Shown here piece after piece: positions 39,017-48,759 of a DNA stretch of 64,000 bases (its first letter is position 1; each line of letters opens with the position of its first letter). Source of the stretch: Azospirillum sp. TSO22-1 (GTDB taxonomy: Bacteria > Pseudomonadota > Alphaproteobacteria > Azospirillales > Azospirillaceae). The notes under the pieces are model-generated. The model made no database searches and was not told the DNA's origin. It saw only the letters and a program-made list of their open reading frames with translations. The stretch lies in the NCBI RefSeq assembly GCF_003116015.1, contig NZ_LGQZ01000007.1, positions 47,242 through 111,241 of the forward strand. The letters run 5' to 3'. The translations under genes and the position numbers were made by a program.

Positions 39017-41353
39017 ATGGACATCAAACGCGCCGCCGTGATCGGCTCCGGCGTGATGGGCAGCGGCATCGCCGCCCACATCGCCAACGCCGGCATCCCG
39101 GTCGTCCTGCTCGACATCGTGCCGAAGTCGGGAGACGACCGCTCCGCCATCGCCAAAGGGGCCTTGGAGAAGCTGAAGAAGGCCGACCCGGCCGCCTTCA
39201 TGCACCCGAAGAACGCCCGTCTGGTCACTCCGGGCAACCTGGAGGATGACCTCCACCTGCTCGCCGAGTGCGACTGGATCGTCGAGGCGATCATCGAGGA
39301 CATCGGGCTCAAGGCCGCCCTCTACCAGCGCATCGACCCGGTCCGCAAGCCGGGCTCGGTGGTGTCGTCGAACACCTCGACGATCCCGCTGAACATGCTG
39401 ACCGAGGGGCAGTCGGAGACCTTCAAGGCCGACTTCCTGATCACCCACTTCTTCAACCCGCCGCGCTACATGCGCCTGCTGGAACTGGTCACCAGCGAGA
39501 AGACGCGTCCCGAGGCGGCCGAGGCCATCGCGGCCTTCTGCGACCGCTCGCTCGGCAAAGGCGTGGTGCGCTGCAAGGATACGCCGGGCTTCATCGCCAA
39601 CCGCATCGGCGTCACCTGGATCCAGGCGGCGGTCAACGAGGCGATCAACCTCGGCCTGACGGTCGAGGAGGCGGACGCCGTCGCCGGCCGCCCGATGGGC
39701 ATCCCGAAGACTGGCATCTTCGGCCTGATGGACCTCGTCGGCATCGACCTGATGCCGCACATCGCCAAGAGCCTGCTGTCCACGCTGCCCGACGGCGACT
39801 TCTACCGCGGCATCTACCGCGAGCACGCGGTGATCAAGCAGATGATCGCCGACGGCTACATCGGCCGGAAGGGCAAGGGCGGCTTCTACCGCGTCAACAA
39901 GGCGGGCGGGAAGCGGGTCAAGGAGGCCATCGACCTCCAGACCGGGCAGTTCCGCACCTCCGACAGGGTCAAGCTGGAGAGCGTGACCACCGCCGGCAAG
40001 GACCTGCGCGCGCTCGCCGAGTTCCCGGACAGGACCGGCGCGTACGCCCGCAAGGTGCTGGCGCAGACGCTGGCCTACGCCGCCAGCCTGGTGCCGGAGA
40101 TCGCCGATTCCATCGTCGCCGTCGATGAGGCGATGCGCCTCGGCTACAACTGGAAATTCGGCCCGTTCGAGCTGATCGATAAGCTGGGCACGACGTGGTT
40201 CGCCGAGCTGTGCCGGTCGGAAGGCCTGACCGTGCCCGCTCTGGTGGCGCAGGCCGACGGCCGCAGCTTCTACCGCGTCGAGGGCGGCAAGCTCCAGTAC
40301 CTCACCACCGGCGGCATCTACGACGACGTGGTGCGGCCCGAGGGCGTGCTGCTGCTCGCCGACGTGAAGCGCGCGGCCGGCGGCAAGCCGGTGTGGAAGA
40401 ACGGCTCGGCCGCCCTGTGGGACATCGGCGACGGCGTGCTGTGCTTCGAATTCACCTCGAAGATGAACGCGCTGGATGAAGGCACCATGGCCGCCTACCA
40501 GAAGGCCATGGGGCTGATCGGCGATGGAAAGGGCCAGTGGAAGGCGCTGGTCATCCACAACGAGGCGGACAACTTCTCGGTCGGCGCCAACCTCGGTCTC
40601 GCCATGTTCGCGGTGAACATCGCGCTGTGGCCGCAGATCGAGCAGCTGGTCGAGATGGGTCAGCAGACCTACCGGGCGCTGAAGTACGCGCCGTTCCCGG
40701 TGGTGTCGGCGCCCTCCGGCATGGCGCTGGGCGGCGGCTGCGAGATCCTGCTGCACTCCGACCACGTCCAGGCGCACGCCGAGACCTACATGGGCCTCGT
40801 CGAGGTCGGCGTCGGCCTGCTGCCCGGCTGGGGCGGCTGCACTGAGATGCTGGCCCGCGCCGCCGCCAACCCGAGGCGCCCGGCCGGCCCGATGCCGCCG
40901 GTGGCCCAGGCGTTCGAGACCATCAGCCTCGCCAAGGTCGGCAAGTCCGCCGCCGAGGGCAAGGAGCTGATGTACCTGAAGGCCAGCGACGGCATCACCA
41001 TGAACCGCGACCGCCTGCTGGCCGACGCCAAGGCCAAGGCGCTGGAGCTGGCGCAGGACTACACCCCGCCGGAGAAGACCACCTACACGCTGCCCGGCCC
41101 GACCGGCCTCGTGGCGCTGGAGATGTTCGTCGAGGGCTTCGCGCTGCAGGGCAAGGCGACGCCGCACGACCTCGTGGTGTCGCGCCACGTCGCCGCGGTG
41201 CTGACCGGCGGCGACACCGACCACACCCAGACGGTCGGCGAGGATCACCTCCTCGAACTGGAGCGCAAGGGGTTCATGGCACTCATCCGCACGCCGGCCA
41301 GCATGGATCGCATCGAGCACATGCTGACCACCGGCAAGCCGCTGCGGAACTAA
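39017..41353 (+). CDS. 3-hydroxyacyl-CoA dehydrogenase / enoyl-CoA hydratase (FadN/FadB-like)
   Basis: A 778-residue fusion. The N-terminal NAD-binding 3-hydroxyacyl-CoA dehydrogenase (IGSGVMGSGIAAHIANAG, SSNTSTIPLN, HFFNPPRYMRLLELV) is followed by its C-terminal helical domains, and then a crotonase domain (about 490-640; NFSVGANLGLAM, GMALGGGCEILLHSD, VGVGLLPGWGG). This dehydrogenase-first order is that of Bacillus FadN, not E. coli FadB. GGAGGTGAG precedes the ATG at 39017. Works with the flanking thiolase and dehydrogenase. Confidence 0.93.
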   Translation: MDIKRAAVIGSGVMGSGIAAHIANAGIPVVLLDIVPKSGDDRSAIAKGALEKLKKADPAAFMHPKNARLVTPGNLEDDLHLLAECDWIVEAIIEDIGLKAALYQRIDPVRKPGSVVSSNTSTIPLNMLTEGQSETFKADFLITHFFNPPRYMRLLELVTSEKTRPEAAEAIAAFCDRSLGKGVVRCKDTPGFIANRIGVTWIQAAVNEAINLGLTVEEADAVAGRPMGIPKTGIFGLMDLVGIDLMPHIAKSLLSTLPDGDFYRGIYREHAVIKQMIADGYIGRKGKGGFYRVNKAGGKRVKEAIDLQTGQFRTSDRVKLESVTTAGKDLRALAEFPDRTGAYARKVLAQTLAYAASLVPEIADSIVAVDEAMRLGYNWKFGPFELIDKLGTTWFAELCRSEGLTVPALVAQADGRSFYRVEGGKLQYLTTGGIYDDVVRPEGVLLLADVKRAAGGKPVWKNGSAALWDIGDGVLCFEFTSKMNALDEGTMAAYQKAMGLIGDGKGQWKALVIHNEADNFSVGANLGLAMFAVNIALWPQIEQLVEMGQQTYRALKYAPFPVVSAPSGMALGGGCEILLHSDHVQAHAETYMGLVEVGVGLLPGWGGCTEMLARAAANPRRPAGPMPPVAQAFETISLAKVGKSAAEGKELMYLKASDGITMNRDRLLADAKAKALELAQDYTPPEKTTYTLPGPTGLVALEMFVEGFALQGKATPHDLVVSRHVAAVLTGGDTDHTQTVGEDHLLELERKGFMALIRTPASMDRIEHMLTTGKPLRN

Positions 41354-41369
41354 GGGAGGGAATGGAACG

Positions 41370-43160
<1,791 letters not shown>

Positions 43161-43191
43161 GGGCTCCGACGCGTTCCTCCGCGTTGCACTG

Positions 43192-43222
43192 GGGCGGGCC
43201 CGCGAGGGCCCGCCCTTTTTTT
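43192..43222 (+). terminator. Intrinsic terminator of the acyl-CoA operon
   Basis: A 10-bp perfect stem GGGCGGGCCC (43192-43201 with 43206-43215, loop GCGA) is followed directly by seven T residues. It lies 31 bases after the acyl-CoA dehydrogenase stop. Confidence 0.95.
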
Positions 43223-43348
43223 GCCCTCCCAACCGAATCGCATAGGGACAAGGTCGGATTTGCGCTGTTCCACGCGCTCGCTATGCTTCCATTGGAAGCA
43301 CCCCTTACGGATCAGCGGACCGTCGCCACGGTTCGAGAAAGGGCGGAC

Positions 43349-43612
43349 ATGCGGAGCATGCTCGAAGCGATCACGACTCGAGCGGAAGCCCTCGCCAGCA
43401 CCCGCAGCATGGCGCCGCGGGCGGCCGAAGCGCTTCTGGTGCTGGCCGGGGCGCTGCTGGCCGTCACGCTGCCGCTGGCGTCGGTGCGTGGCGGCATCCC
43501 GCTCGGCCCGCTGGTGATGTGGCTGGCGTGGATGGCGTCGCTCGGCACCGTGGCCGTGGCCGTTCTGGCCGTGCGGCGCCCCCACCGGCCCGTCGAGCCC
43601 GAGCCTCGCTGA
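43349..43612 (+). CDS. Small hypothetical two-helix membrane protein
   Basis: No family recognised. From the ATG at 43349 (GAGAAAGGGCGGAC upstream) the product is 87 aa: a charged N-terminal helix, two transmembrane helices (about 28-46 and 52-72) and a basic/proline tail (RRPHRPVEPEPR). An ATG at 43283 would add 22 residues with a weaker ribosome site. It stands alone between a terminator and the response regulator. Confidence 0.6.
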   Translation: MRSMLEAITTRAEALASTRSMAPRAAEALLVLAGALLAVTLPLASVRGGIPLGPLVMWLAWMASLGTVAVAVLAVRRPHRPVEPEPR

Positions 43613-43902
43613 CGGCGCTTCCGGTTGCCGGAAGCGGGTATCCGGGCTATGTCTGCTACCGGGCCGGGCAAGCAGCGGAATCGCACGCATCCCCTCACGG
43701 ACGGCCTAGGCATCCAACCTTGCGGTGTGACAAACGGCGAATCCGGGTTGTCCGGAGGTATGGGGCGTGGTACATCTCATTAGTCAATACACAAGTTAAA
43801 GACCTTCTATATCTTCTGGTTTTGCTGCGTATGCGTTGTGAATGCCTATCGCATTTGCGTTGCAGTCGAACCAGCTCAGGGATTGCGTATGGGGGTACTG
43901 TC
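43613..43902. other. A+T-rich leader before the response regulator
   Basis: About 290 bases without a supported gene. The part from 43770 to 43870 is markedly richer in A+T than the window average (for example ATTAGTCAATACACAAGTTA), which marks a promoter region and possibly a leader. I see no riboswitch or clear terminator in it. Confidence 0.5.
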
Positions 43903-44553
43903 ATGAGGATCCTGATCGGCGACGACCACGTGCTTTTCCGCGAGGGACTGCGCCGGCTCCTCGAACAGCTCAAAGAAGGAAGCGTTTTCGTCGAGGCCAG
44001 CAATTTCGATGAGATGCTGGAGATCTGCGGCGGCGGCGAGACGTTCGACCTGATCCTGACCGACCTGCGTATGCCCGGCTGGCCCGGCTTCTCGGGCATC
44101 GAGGCGCTGCGCGAGAAGCAGCCGCAGGGCAAGGTGGTCGTGGTCTCCGCCTCGGAGGCGCACCACGACGTCCGCGACGCGCTGGAGCACGGCGCCGCCG
44201 GCTACATCCCGAAGTCGTCCAGCGTGAAGATCATGCTGAGCGCGCTCGACCTCATCTTCTCGGGCGGCGTCTACGTGCCGCCGACCGTCCTGCGCGAGGG
44301 CACCGCGGCCGACGCCGGTGGCGAGGCCCGCGCCGGCGCCATGCCGCCGGCCGACCCGGCGCTGGAGCAACTGCTGACCCAGCGCCAGCGCGAGGTGCTG
44401 GAGCGCCTGCGCGAGGGCAAGTCCAACAAGCAGATCGCGCACGAGCTGGGCCTGTCGGAAGGCACCGTGAAGATCCACATGACGGCGATCTTCAAGTCGC
44501 TGGGCGTGCGCAACCGCACCCAGGCGGCGATGGCGTTCCCGCAGTCGTCCTGA
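43903..44553 (+). CDS. NarL/FixJ-type response regulator
   Basis: A 216-residue two-component regulator. Receiver domain about 1-120 with the acidic pair in LIGDDHVLFREGL, the phospho-acceptor Asp in LILTDLRMPGW, and the conserved Lys in YIPKSSS. A LuxR-type helix-turn-helix is at about 150-210 (LTQRQREVLERLREGKSNKQIAHELGLSEGTVKIHMTAIF, read with no break). No histidine kinase is encoded nearby, so it is an orphan here. Target genes are unknown. Confidence 0.92.
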   Translation: MRILIGDDHVLFREGLRRLLEQLKEGSVFVEASNFDEMLEICGGGETFDLILTDLRMPGWPGFSGIEALREKQPQGKVVVVSASEAHHDVRDALEHGAAGYIPKSSSVKIMLSALDLIFSGGVYVPPTVLREGTAADAGGEARAGAMPPADPALEQLLTQRQREVLERLREGKSNKQIAHELGLSEGTVKIHMTAIFKSLGVRNRTQAAMAFPQSS

Positions 44554-44571
44554 CGCCCGGACACGGCCGAC

Positions 44572-44609
44572 AAGGGGGCGCTCCGCCGGCGGGTGGGGCG
44601 CCCTTTTTG
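44572..44609 (+). terminator. Intrinsic terminator after the response regulator
   Basis: An imperfect GC stem (about 44573-44582 with 44598-44606, AAGGGGGCGC against GCGCCCTTTTT) ends in five T residues. It lies about 20 bases after the stop and before the convergent CBS gene. Confidence 0.75.
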
Positions 44610-44621
44610 GTGCGCGGGTGG

Positions 44622-45053
44622 TCAGCCGATTCCGGCCACGTAGCCGCGCAGCGACTCCACCTCCAGCTCCGCGTCGTCCAGGCGGGCCTTGACCACGTCG
44701 CCGATGCTGATCAGCCCGGCCAGCCGCCCGTCGTCCATGACCGGCAGGTGGCGGATGCGGTGTTCCGACATCACCGCCATCACGTGCGCCACCGTGTCGT
44801 CCGGCCGGCAGGTCACCAGGTCGCGGGTCATCAGGGTGGCGGCCGGCTGCTGCAGGGCGCCGGCGCCCTGCTTCGCCACGCCGCGGACGATGTCACGTTC
44901 CGACAGGATGCCCACCGGGGCGCCGCCGTCGATCACCAGGGCGGCGCCGATGCGGCGCTCGGCCAGCATGCGGGCGACGGCGCCGATGGCATCGCCGGGA
45001 TGGACGGAGACGATGTCGGTACCCTTCCTCTTCAACACCGCGGCAACGTGCAT
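44622..45053 (-). CDS. CBS-domain pair protein
   Basis: A 143-residue protein made of two CBS domains (about 8-62 and 73-128), a Bateman module that senses adenine nucleotides or similar ligands. Marks: DAIGAVARMLAERRIGAALVID, GILSERDIVR and the second copy AHVMAVMSEHRIRHLPVMDDGRLAGLISIGDVV. No catalytic domain is attached, so it probably regulates a partner protein. It is a single gene with its own transcript. Confidence 0.9.
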   Translation of the reverse strand: MHVAAVLKRKGTDIVSVHPGDAIGAVARMLAERRIGAALVIDGGAPVGILSERDIVRGVAKQGAGALQQPAATLMTRDLVTCRPDDTVAHVMAVMSEHRIRHLPVMDDGRLAGLISIGDVVKARLDDAELEVESLRGYVAGIG

Positions 45054-45126
45054 GGGGCATTCTTCCTCTGCGAGGCCGGCTTCATCCGACGAAGCTCACA
45101 TCAGAAGGTGGGGCGCGGAGAAGCCC

Positions 45127-45168
45127 CAAAAAAGAGAGGGCCGGGCACCCTGATGGGGGTACCCGGCC
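45127..45168 (-). terminator. Terminator of ompW-like gene (minus strand)
   Basis: On the minus strand, a stem GGCCGGGTA...TGCCCGGCC (within 45139-45168) is followed by CTCTCTTTTTT (T-run opposite 45127-45134). It lies about 40 bases beyond the OmpW stop. Confidence 0.85.
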
Positions 45169-45208
45169 CAATCCTCGCGCCCCTCCGCCCGTGGGCGGGG
45201 GCTTATGA

Positions 45209-45895
45209 TCAGAACTTGTAGCCGACGCCGACGCCGACCAGCCACGGGTTCAGCGTGACCTTCGAGTTCCAGTCCAGGCCAACGTTCGTCGTACCGTGCA
45301 CGTCGGTCTTCAGGAAGACCTTCTTGACGTCGATGTTCAGCAGCAGGTTGTCGGTCAGGTAGAAGTCGGCACCAGCCTGCAGGGCCCAGCCGAAGCGGTT
45401 CTTGTAGTCGGTGTTGGTGATGGCCAGGCCGGCCGCGTTGCGGGCGTTGGCGGCGTCCTCACGATAGAAGAGCGTGTAGTTGATGCCGGCGCCGATGTAC
45501 GGGTTGAACTGCGAGTTCGGCAGCGGGTGGTAGGTGACCGTCAGGACCGGCGGCAGCAGCGACACCTTGCCGACGTCCAGTCCGCCGGCGACGTCGGACG
45601 TGACCTTGTGGCGGCTGGTGCCGGCGATCAGGTTCACGCCGATGTTCGGGGTGACGAAGTAGGTCGCGTCGACCTCGGGGATGAAGTCGTTGCCGACCTT
45701 CACGCTGCCGATCTTGGTGCCGCCGGAGGTCTTCACATCGCCGCTCTCGGACGGGGCGACCCACACGCCGCGGGCGCGGACGACGATGTCACCGGCCTTG
45801 ACGCCTTTGAACTCCTGGGCCTGGGCGGTGGAGGCGATGGCGGCGACGGCGGTGGTCGCCAGCAGGGCGGCGGCGGCGCGCTTCAGGATGCTCAT
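45209..45895 (-). CDS. OmpW family outer membrane protein
   Basis: A 228-residue eight-stranded beta-barrel porin-like protein. Signal peptide ends near residue 26 (AQA-QEF). Family marks are DIVVRARGVWVAP, FVTPNIGVNLIAG, LLPPVLTVTYHPLPNSQFNPYIGAG and the C-terminal strand WLVGVGVGYKF ending in Phe. OmpW proteins form narrow channels for small hydrophobic molecules and are often stress or oxygen regulated. The upstream A+T-rich DNA has TATAAC on the minus strand (45976-45981), a possible -10. Confidence 0.93.
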   Translation of the reverse strand: MSILKRAAAALLATTAVAAIASTAQAQEFKGVKAGDIVVRARGVWVAPSESGDVKTSGGTKIGSVKVGNDFIPEVDATYFVTPNIGVNLIAGTSRHKVTSDVAGGLDVGKVSLLPPVLTVTYHPLPNSQFNPYIGAGINYTLFYREDAANARNAAGLAITNTDYKNRFGWALQAGADFYLTDNLLLNIDVKKVFLKTDVHGTTNVGLDWNSKVTLNPWLVGVGVGYKF

Positions 45896-46093
45896 GATTT
45901 TTTGTGCTCCGAGGCAGATTGTTGTCAGGACGTCAGGAGAAACTTGCTGGAAGGGTTACTACCAAAGTTTCTGTGGTTATACCAGACGTCCATGACCTTT
46001 CTGCCAAATTGCGGCGCCTCTGCCACAGTGACGGAGTGCCGCACCCCCGCGGAGCACGCGTGGTGACCATAACGCGGGAAGTATTCGCATTTC

Positions 46094-46585
46094 CTAAGGT
46101 GCCGGCGCCGCCGGGCGTGGCCCCGGTTGCAACCCTACCTGCGGCGCGCCGTGCGGGACCTGCGCCAGGCAGTTCCCCACCACGTGGTAGCACTGTCCCA
46201 GCGTGCTCGCTCCACCCGGCGCGCCGCCGTAGACCAGCCGTTCCACCGCCCCGCCCCGCAGCGTGAAGGTGGCCTCGCAGGTGGTGGAGCGGATGTCCAC
46301 GTCGTAGACGGGATAGCCCCAGCCGCCCCAGCCCGGCCCCCAGTGCCCGCCCCACATGCCCACCGAGCCGGGGTACGAGGTGATTCGCCCGCTGCGGTAG
46401 GTGAAGAACTCCTGGTTATCGGCGGTGGCTTGCCGGTCCGGCACGCCGGCACAGGACAGCAGCGTCGCCTTCGGCATGCCGACCAGCGCGGATTGTGCGT
46501 ACAGCGCTTGGTCCGCCGCCGGGTTGGCGCAGGCGACCAGCAGGGCCACGCCCGCCAGGGCGCGCAGGGTGCGACCGAGACTCAT
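46094..46585 (-). CDS. Putative lipoprotein
   Basis: A 163-residue protein starting at ATG 46585 (GAGGAG upstream) with lipobox LLVAC (Cys 19). The mature part has a short conserved core, GMPKATLLSCAGVPDRQATADNQEFFTYRSG, which resembles small OmpA-assembly (BamE-like) folds only loosely; then a Gly/Trp/Pro-rich patch (GMWGGHWGPGWGGWGYP) and Cys-containing strands. No firm family. It lies 23 bases downstream of the FAD oxidoreductase gene, likely co-transcribed. Confidence 0.65.
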   Translation of the reverse strand: MSLGRTLRALAGVALLVACANPAADQALYAQSALVGMPKATLLSCAGVPDRQATADNQEFFTYRSGRITSYPGSVGMWGGHWGPGWGGWGYPVYDVDIRSTTCEATFTLRGGAVERLVYGGAPGGASTLGQCYHVVGNCLAQVPHGAPQVGLQPGPRPAAPAP

Positions 46586-46608
46586 CGTTCCGTACTCCTC
46601 CTCACGCG

Positions 46609-47748
46609 TCAGCGCAGGCGGCCCGGGGACAGGTCGGCCGCCGTCACGCCCAGTGCCGCCAACTCCGCCGGCAGCCCGCCGCCGCTGGCCAGCGCCGCAG
46701 CGGTGCGCGCCATGGCCGGCGCCGTCTGGATGCCGTAGCCGCCCTGTCCGGCCAGCCACAGGAAGCCTTCCGCCGCCGCGTCGAAGCCGACCACCGGCAC
46801 CTTGTCGGCGACGAAGCTGCGCAGGCCCGCCCAGCGGTGCGCGATTCGCCGGATTCGGAAGCGGACCGCCTGCTCGACACGATCAACAGCCACGGCCACG
46901 TCCCATTCCTCGGGCTGCACGTCGCAGGGCGCGACCGGCGTCTCGTCGGCGGGGGAGGCGAGCAGGCGGCCCGCATCCGGCTTGAAATAGAAGGTCTCGT
47001 CCACGTCGATCACCATGGGCCAGCCATCCAGGCCGGCGGCGTCGGCCGGATCGTCGAACACCGGGTCGAAGGTCAGCGCGGTGCGCCGCTTCGGCACCAG
47101 CCCGAGCGGCCGCACGCCGGCCAGTTCCGCCAGCGAGTCGGCCCAGGCGCCGGCGGCGTTGACCAGCACCGGGGCGGCGTAGTCGCCGGCCGGAGTGCGG
47201 GCCACCCACAGCCCGCCGCGGCGCTCCACCGCCCGCACCTCGGCGTCGGTGACCGTCTGTCCGCCGCGCGCCTTCAGGCCGCGCAGGTAGCCCTGGTGGA
47301 TGGCGTGCACGTCGAGGTCCATCGCCTCGGGCTCCCACACCGCGCCGGCGACGTAGTCGGCCCGCAGCAGCGGCGCGCGGGCCAGCGTCTGCGCCGCGTC
47401 CCAGCGCTCCACCGACGGCGTCAGGCGCCGGCCCTCGGCGAAGGCGGCGTCCAGCGCCGCCGTCTGGTCGGCGCGGCCGATCAGCAGCACGCCGCGCGGG
47501 GACAGCGGCGGGTGCTCGGAAAAGCCGTCGGGCGGGCTGCTGTAGAAGTTCCAGCTCGCCACCGTCAGCGCCCGCACCACCGCGTGCCCGTAGGTCTGCG
47601 TGTACAGCGCCGCCGAGCGGCCGGTGGAGTGGTAGCCCGGCTGCGCCTCGCGTTCGAGCAGCAGCACGCTGCCCAGCGCCGCCAGTTCGTACGCCGCCGA
47701 GGCCCCGGCCATGCCGGCGCCGACGATCAGGAAATCCGCGTGTTGCAC
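46609..47748 (-). CDS. FAD-dependent oxidoreductase, D-amino-acid dehydrogenase / DauA-like
   Basis: A 379-residue flavoprotein of the DAO family. The FAD-binding Rossmann motif is at the N-terminus (FLIVGAGMAGASAAYELA, then LLEREAQPGYHSTGRSAA). Other marks: GAVWEPEAMDLDVHAIHQGYLRGL, VNAAGAWADSLAELAG, and the C-terminal WLAGQGGYGIQTAPAMA. This pattern matches D-arginine dehydrogenase (DauA) and glycine oxidase-like proteins; exact substrate not determined. Starts at GTG 47748. Confidence 0.85.
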   Translation of the reverse strand: MQHADFLIVGAGMAGASAAYELAALGSVLLLEREAQPGYHSTGRSAALYTQTYGHAVVRALTVASWNFYSSPPDGFSEHPPLSPRGVLLIGRADQTAALDAAFAEGRRLTPSVERWDAAQTLARAPLLRADYVAGAVWEPEAMDLDVHAIHQGYLRGLKARGGQTVTDAEVRAVERRGGLWVARTPAGDYAAPVLVNAAGAWADSLAELAGVRPLGLVPKRRTALTFDPVFDDPADAAGLDGWPMVIDVDETFYFKPDAGRLLASPADETPVAPCDVQPEEWDVAVAVDRVEQAVRFRIRRIAHRWAGLRSFVADKVPVVGFDAAAEGFLWLAGQGGYGIQTAPAMARTAAALASGGGLPAELAALGVTAADLSPGRLR

Positions 47749-47851
47749 GGCTGTCCGTCCCTTCCTGTTTTGCCGGGCATCGTGCGACGGACTGAAAGCG
47801 TGCGCAAGCTGCACCCGTTGCGGTTACAGTGCACGAAACCGCGGAGGCAGC

Positions 47852-48283
47852 ATGACCGACGACCTCTCTGCGCTGATCGCGCGCATCACCACCCGCGCCC
47901 CGGACCGCGAGTTGAACGCCGCCGTGGCGCGGGCGCTGGGTTGGACGATCGGGCCGAACACCAAGGGCTGGAAGGTGGTGCAGCCGACCGGCTACATCGG
48001 CGGCATGGTGGTTCCGCCGCGCGAGGACAGCACGCCCGCCGACGCCTGGTTCGACCCCAAGGGCCGCGAGCGCGGCCTCGCCGACAAGGAGGAGTCGCTG
48101 CCGGCTTTCCTCACCAGCCTGGACGCCGCTTTGGGTGCGGCGCCGTTCGAGGGCCGGGCCGAGCTGCTGCGCCGCGCGCTGGATGCGCACACCCGCTGGC
48201 TGGACGAGTCGGGCAAGGACGACGCGGCGCTGGGCCGGCTGCCGGCGTTCGTGATTGCGGAGGTGCTGATGGCGGCGCGCTGA
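47852..48283 (+). CDS. Hypothetical protein with a phage-type ABA-sandwich-like N-terminus
   Basis: A 143-residue soluble protein. Its start (MTDDLSALIARITTRAPDRELNAAVARALGW) resembles the short phage or prophage-associated proteins with the phage ABA sandwich domain, in which this RELDAAIA-like stretch is typical. The rest (GWKVVQPTGYIGGMVVPPRED, ARR-type helices) has no name. GCGGAGGCAG precedes the ATG. The stop codon is inside the left end of the 34-bp palindrome. Confidence 0.6.
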   Translation: MTDDLSALIARITTRAPDRELNAAVARALGWTIGPNTKGWKVVQPTGYIGGMVVPPREDSTPADAWFDPKGRERGLADKEESLPAFLTSLDAALGAAPFEGRAELLRRALDAHTRWLDESGKDDAALGRLPAFVIAEVLMAAR

Positions 48284-48315
48284 TTCCATCTACGACCATG
48301 GTCGTAGATGGAATC
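48282..48315. repeat. Perfect 34-bp palindrome without loop
   Basis: Arms of 17 bases (48282-48298 and 48299-48315) match perfectly around the centre CCATGG; the left arm is GATTCCATCTACGACCA. It begins with GATTC and ends with GAATC, both GANTC (CcrM) sites, and overlaps the stop of the upstream gene. No T-run follows. It looks more like an operator or a mobile-repeat remnant than a terminator. Confidence 0.9.
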
Positions 48316-48385
48316 CCCTGTACTAAGCCTTTCGATGGTGATATACCGCAATGCAGCAATAACCTCTTCCGTATGTGGTTCGGAG

Positions 48386-48508
48386 ATGCTGCGCAGTTTC
48401 ACCAGGGATTGGTCGCGTTGGTCCGCCGCCGAACGGTGGTCGGTGACCATCGCCGGGGCCGGGGTTCTGGTGGTCCTGGCGGTCCAAATCGGTTCCCATC
48501 TGGTGTGA
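48386..48508 (+). CDS. Possible single-span micro-protein (40 aa)
   Basis: Open frame of 40 codons giving a charged, Trp-rich N-terminal stretch (MLRSFTRDWSRWSAAERWS) and one transmembrane helix (VTIAGAGVLVVLAVQIG). The amphipathic start plus helix resembles micro-membrane proteins. A CGGAG lies immediately before the ATG, too close for a good ribosome site; ATGs at 48308 (inside the palindrome) and 48335 would lengthen it. Real status is uncertain. Confidence 0.35.
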   Translation: MLRSFTRDWSRWSAAERWSVTIAGAGVLVVLAVQIGSHLV

Positions 48509-48516
48509 GGGGAACG

Positions 48517-48711
48517 ATGGCTCCGTCGGTGCTCCGGGCTCTCGAGGCCATCAAGCGCTACAACGCGCAGCCCGAACAGATCGACCACGCCATCCTCTGC
48601 GCCATCAACGTCACACTCTGTCTCGCCTCGGGCGGAGACGACCGGGTCTCCGAAGGCTTCAACGAGGACATCGCCCGAAGCGGGCGGAACTTCGGTCTCC
48701 AGTACACGTAA
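48517..48711 (+). CDS. Small hypothetical protein (64 aa)
   Basis: A 64-residue soluble protein, not recognised. GAGGGGAACG gives a good ribosome site before the ATG at 48517, and a hairpin terminator starts at the stop codon, which together support a real gene. It is helical in the first half (VLRALEAIKRYNAQPEQIDHAI) with two Cys residues (AILCAINVTLCLASGG). Confidence 0.6.
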   Translation: MAPSVLRALEAIKRYNAQPEQIDHAILCAINVTLCLASGGDDRVSEGFNEDIARSGRNFGLQYT

Positions 48712-48733
48712 GGGCGCCGCGGGCGCCTTTTTT
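48711..48733 (+). terminator. Intrinsic terminator after the 64-aa gene
   Basis: Short perfect stem GGCGCC (48713-48718 with 48722-48727, loop GCG), extended by A-T pairs and followed by six T residues. It separates the small plus-strand genes from convergent smc. Confidence 0.85.
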
Positions 48734-48759
48734 CATGCCCGCGCGCCGGGACCGCGCCG

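Noticed and set aside
48282..48315. 34-bp palindrome as intrinsic terminator
   Set aside because: No T-run follows, and the palindrome has no loop; it does not fit the usual terminator pattern.
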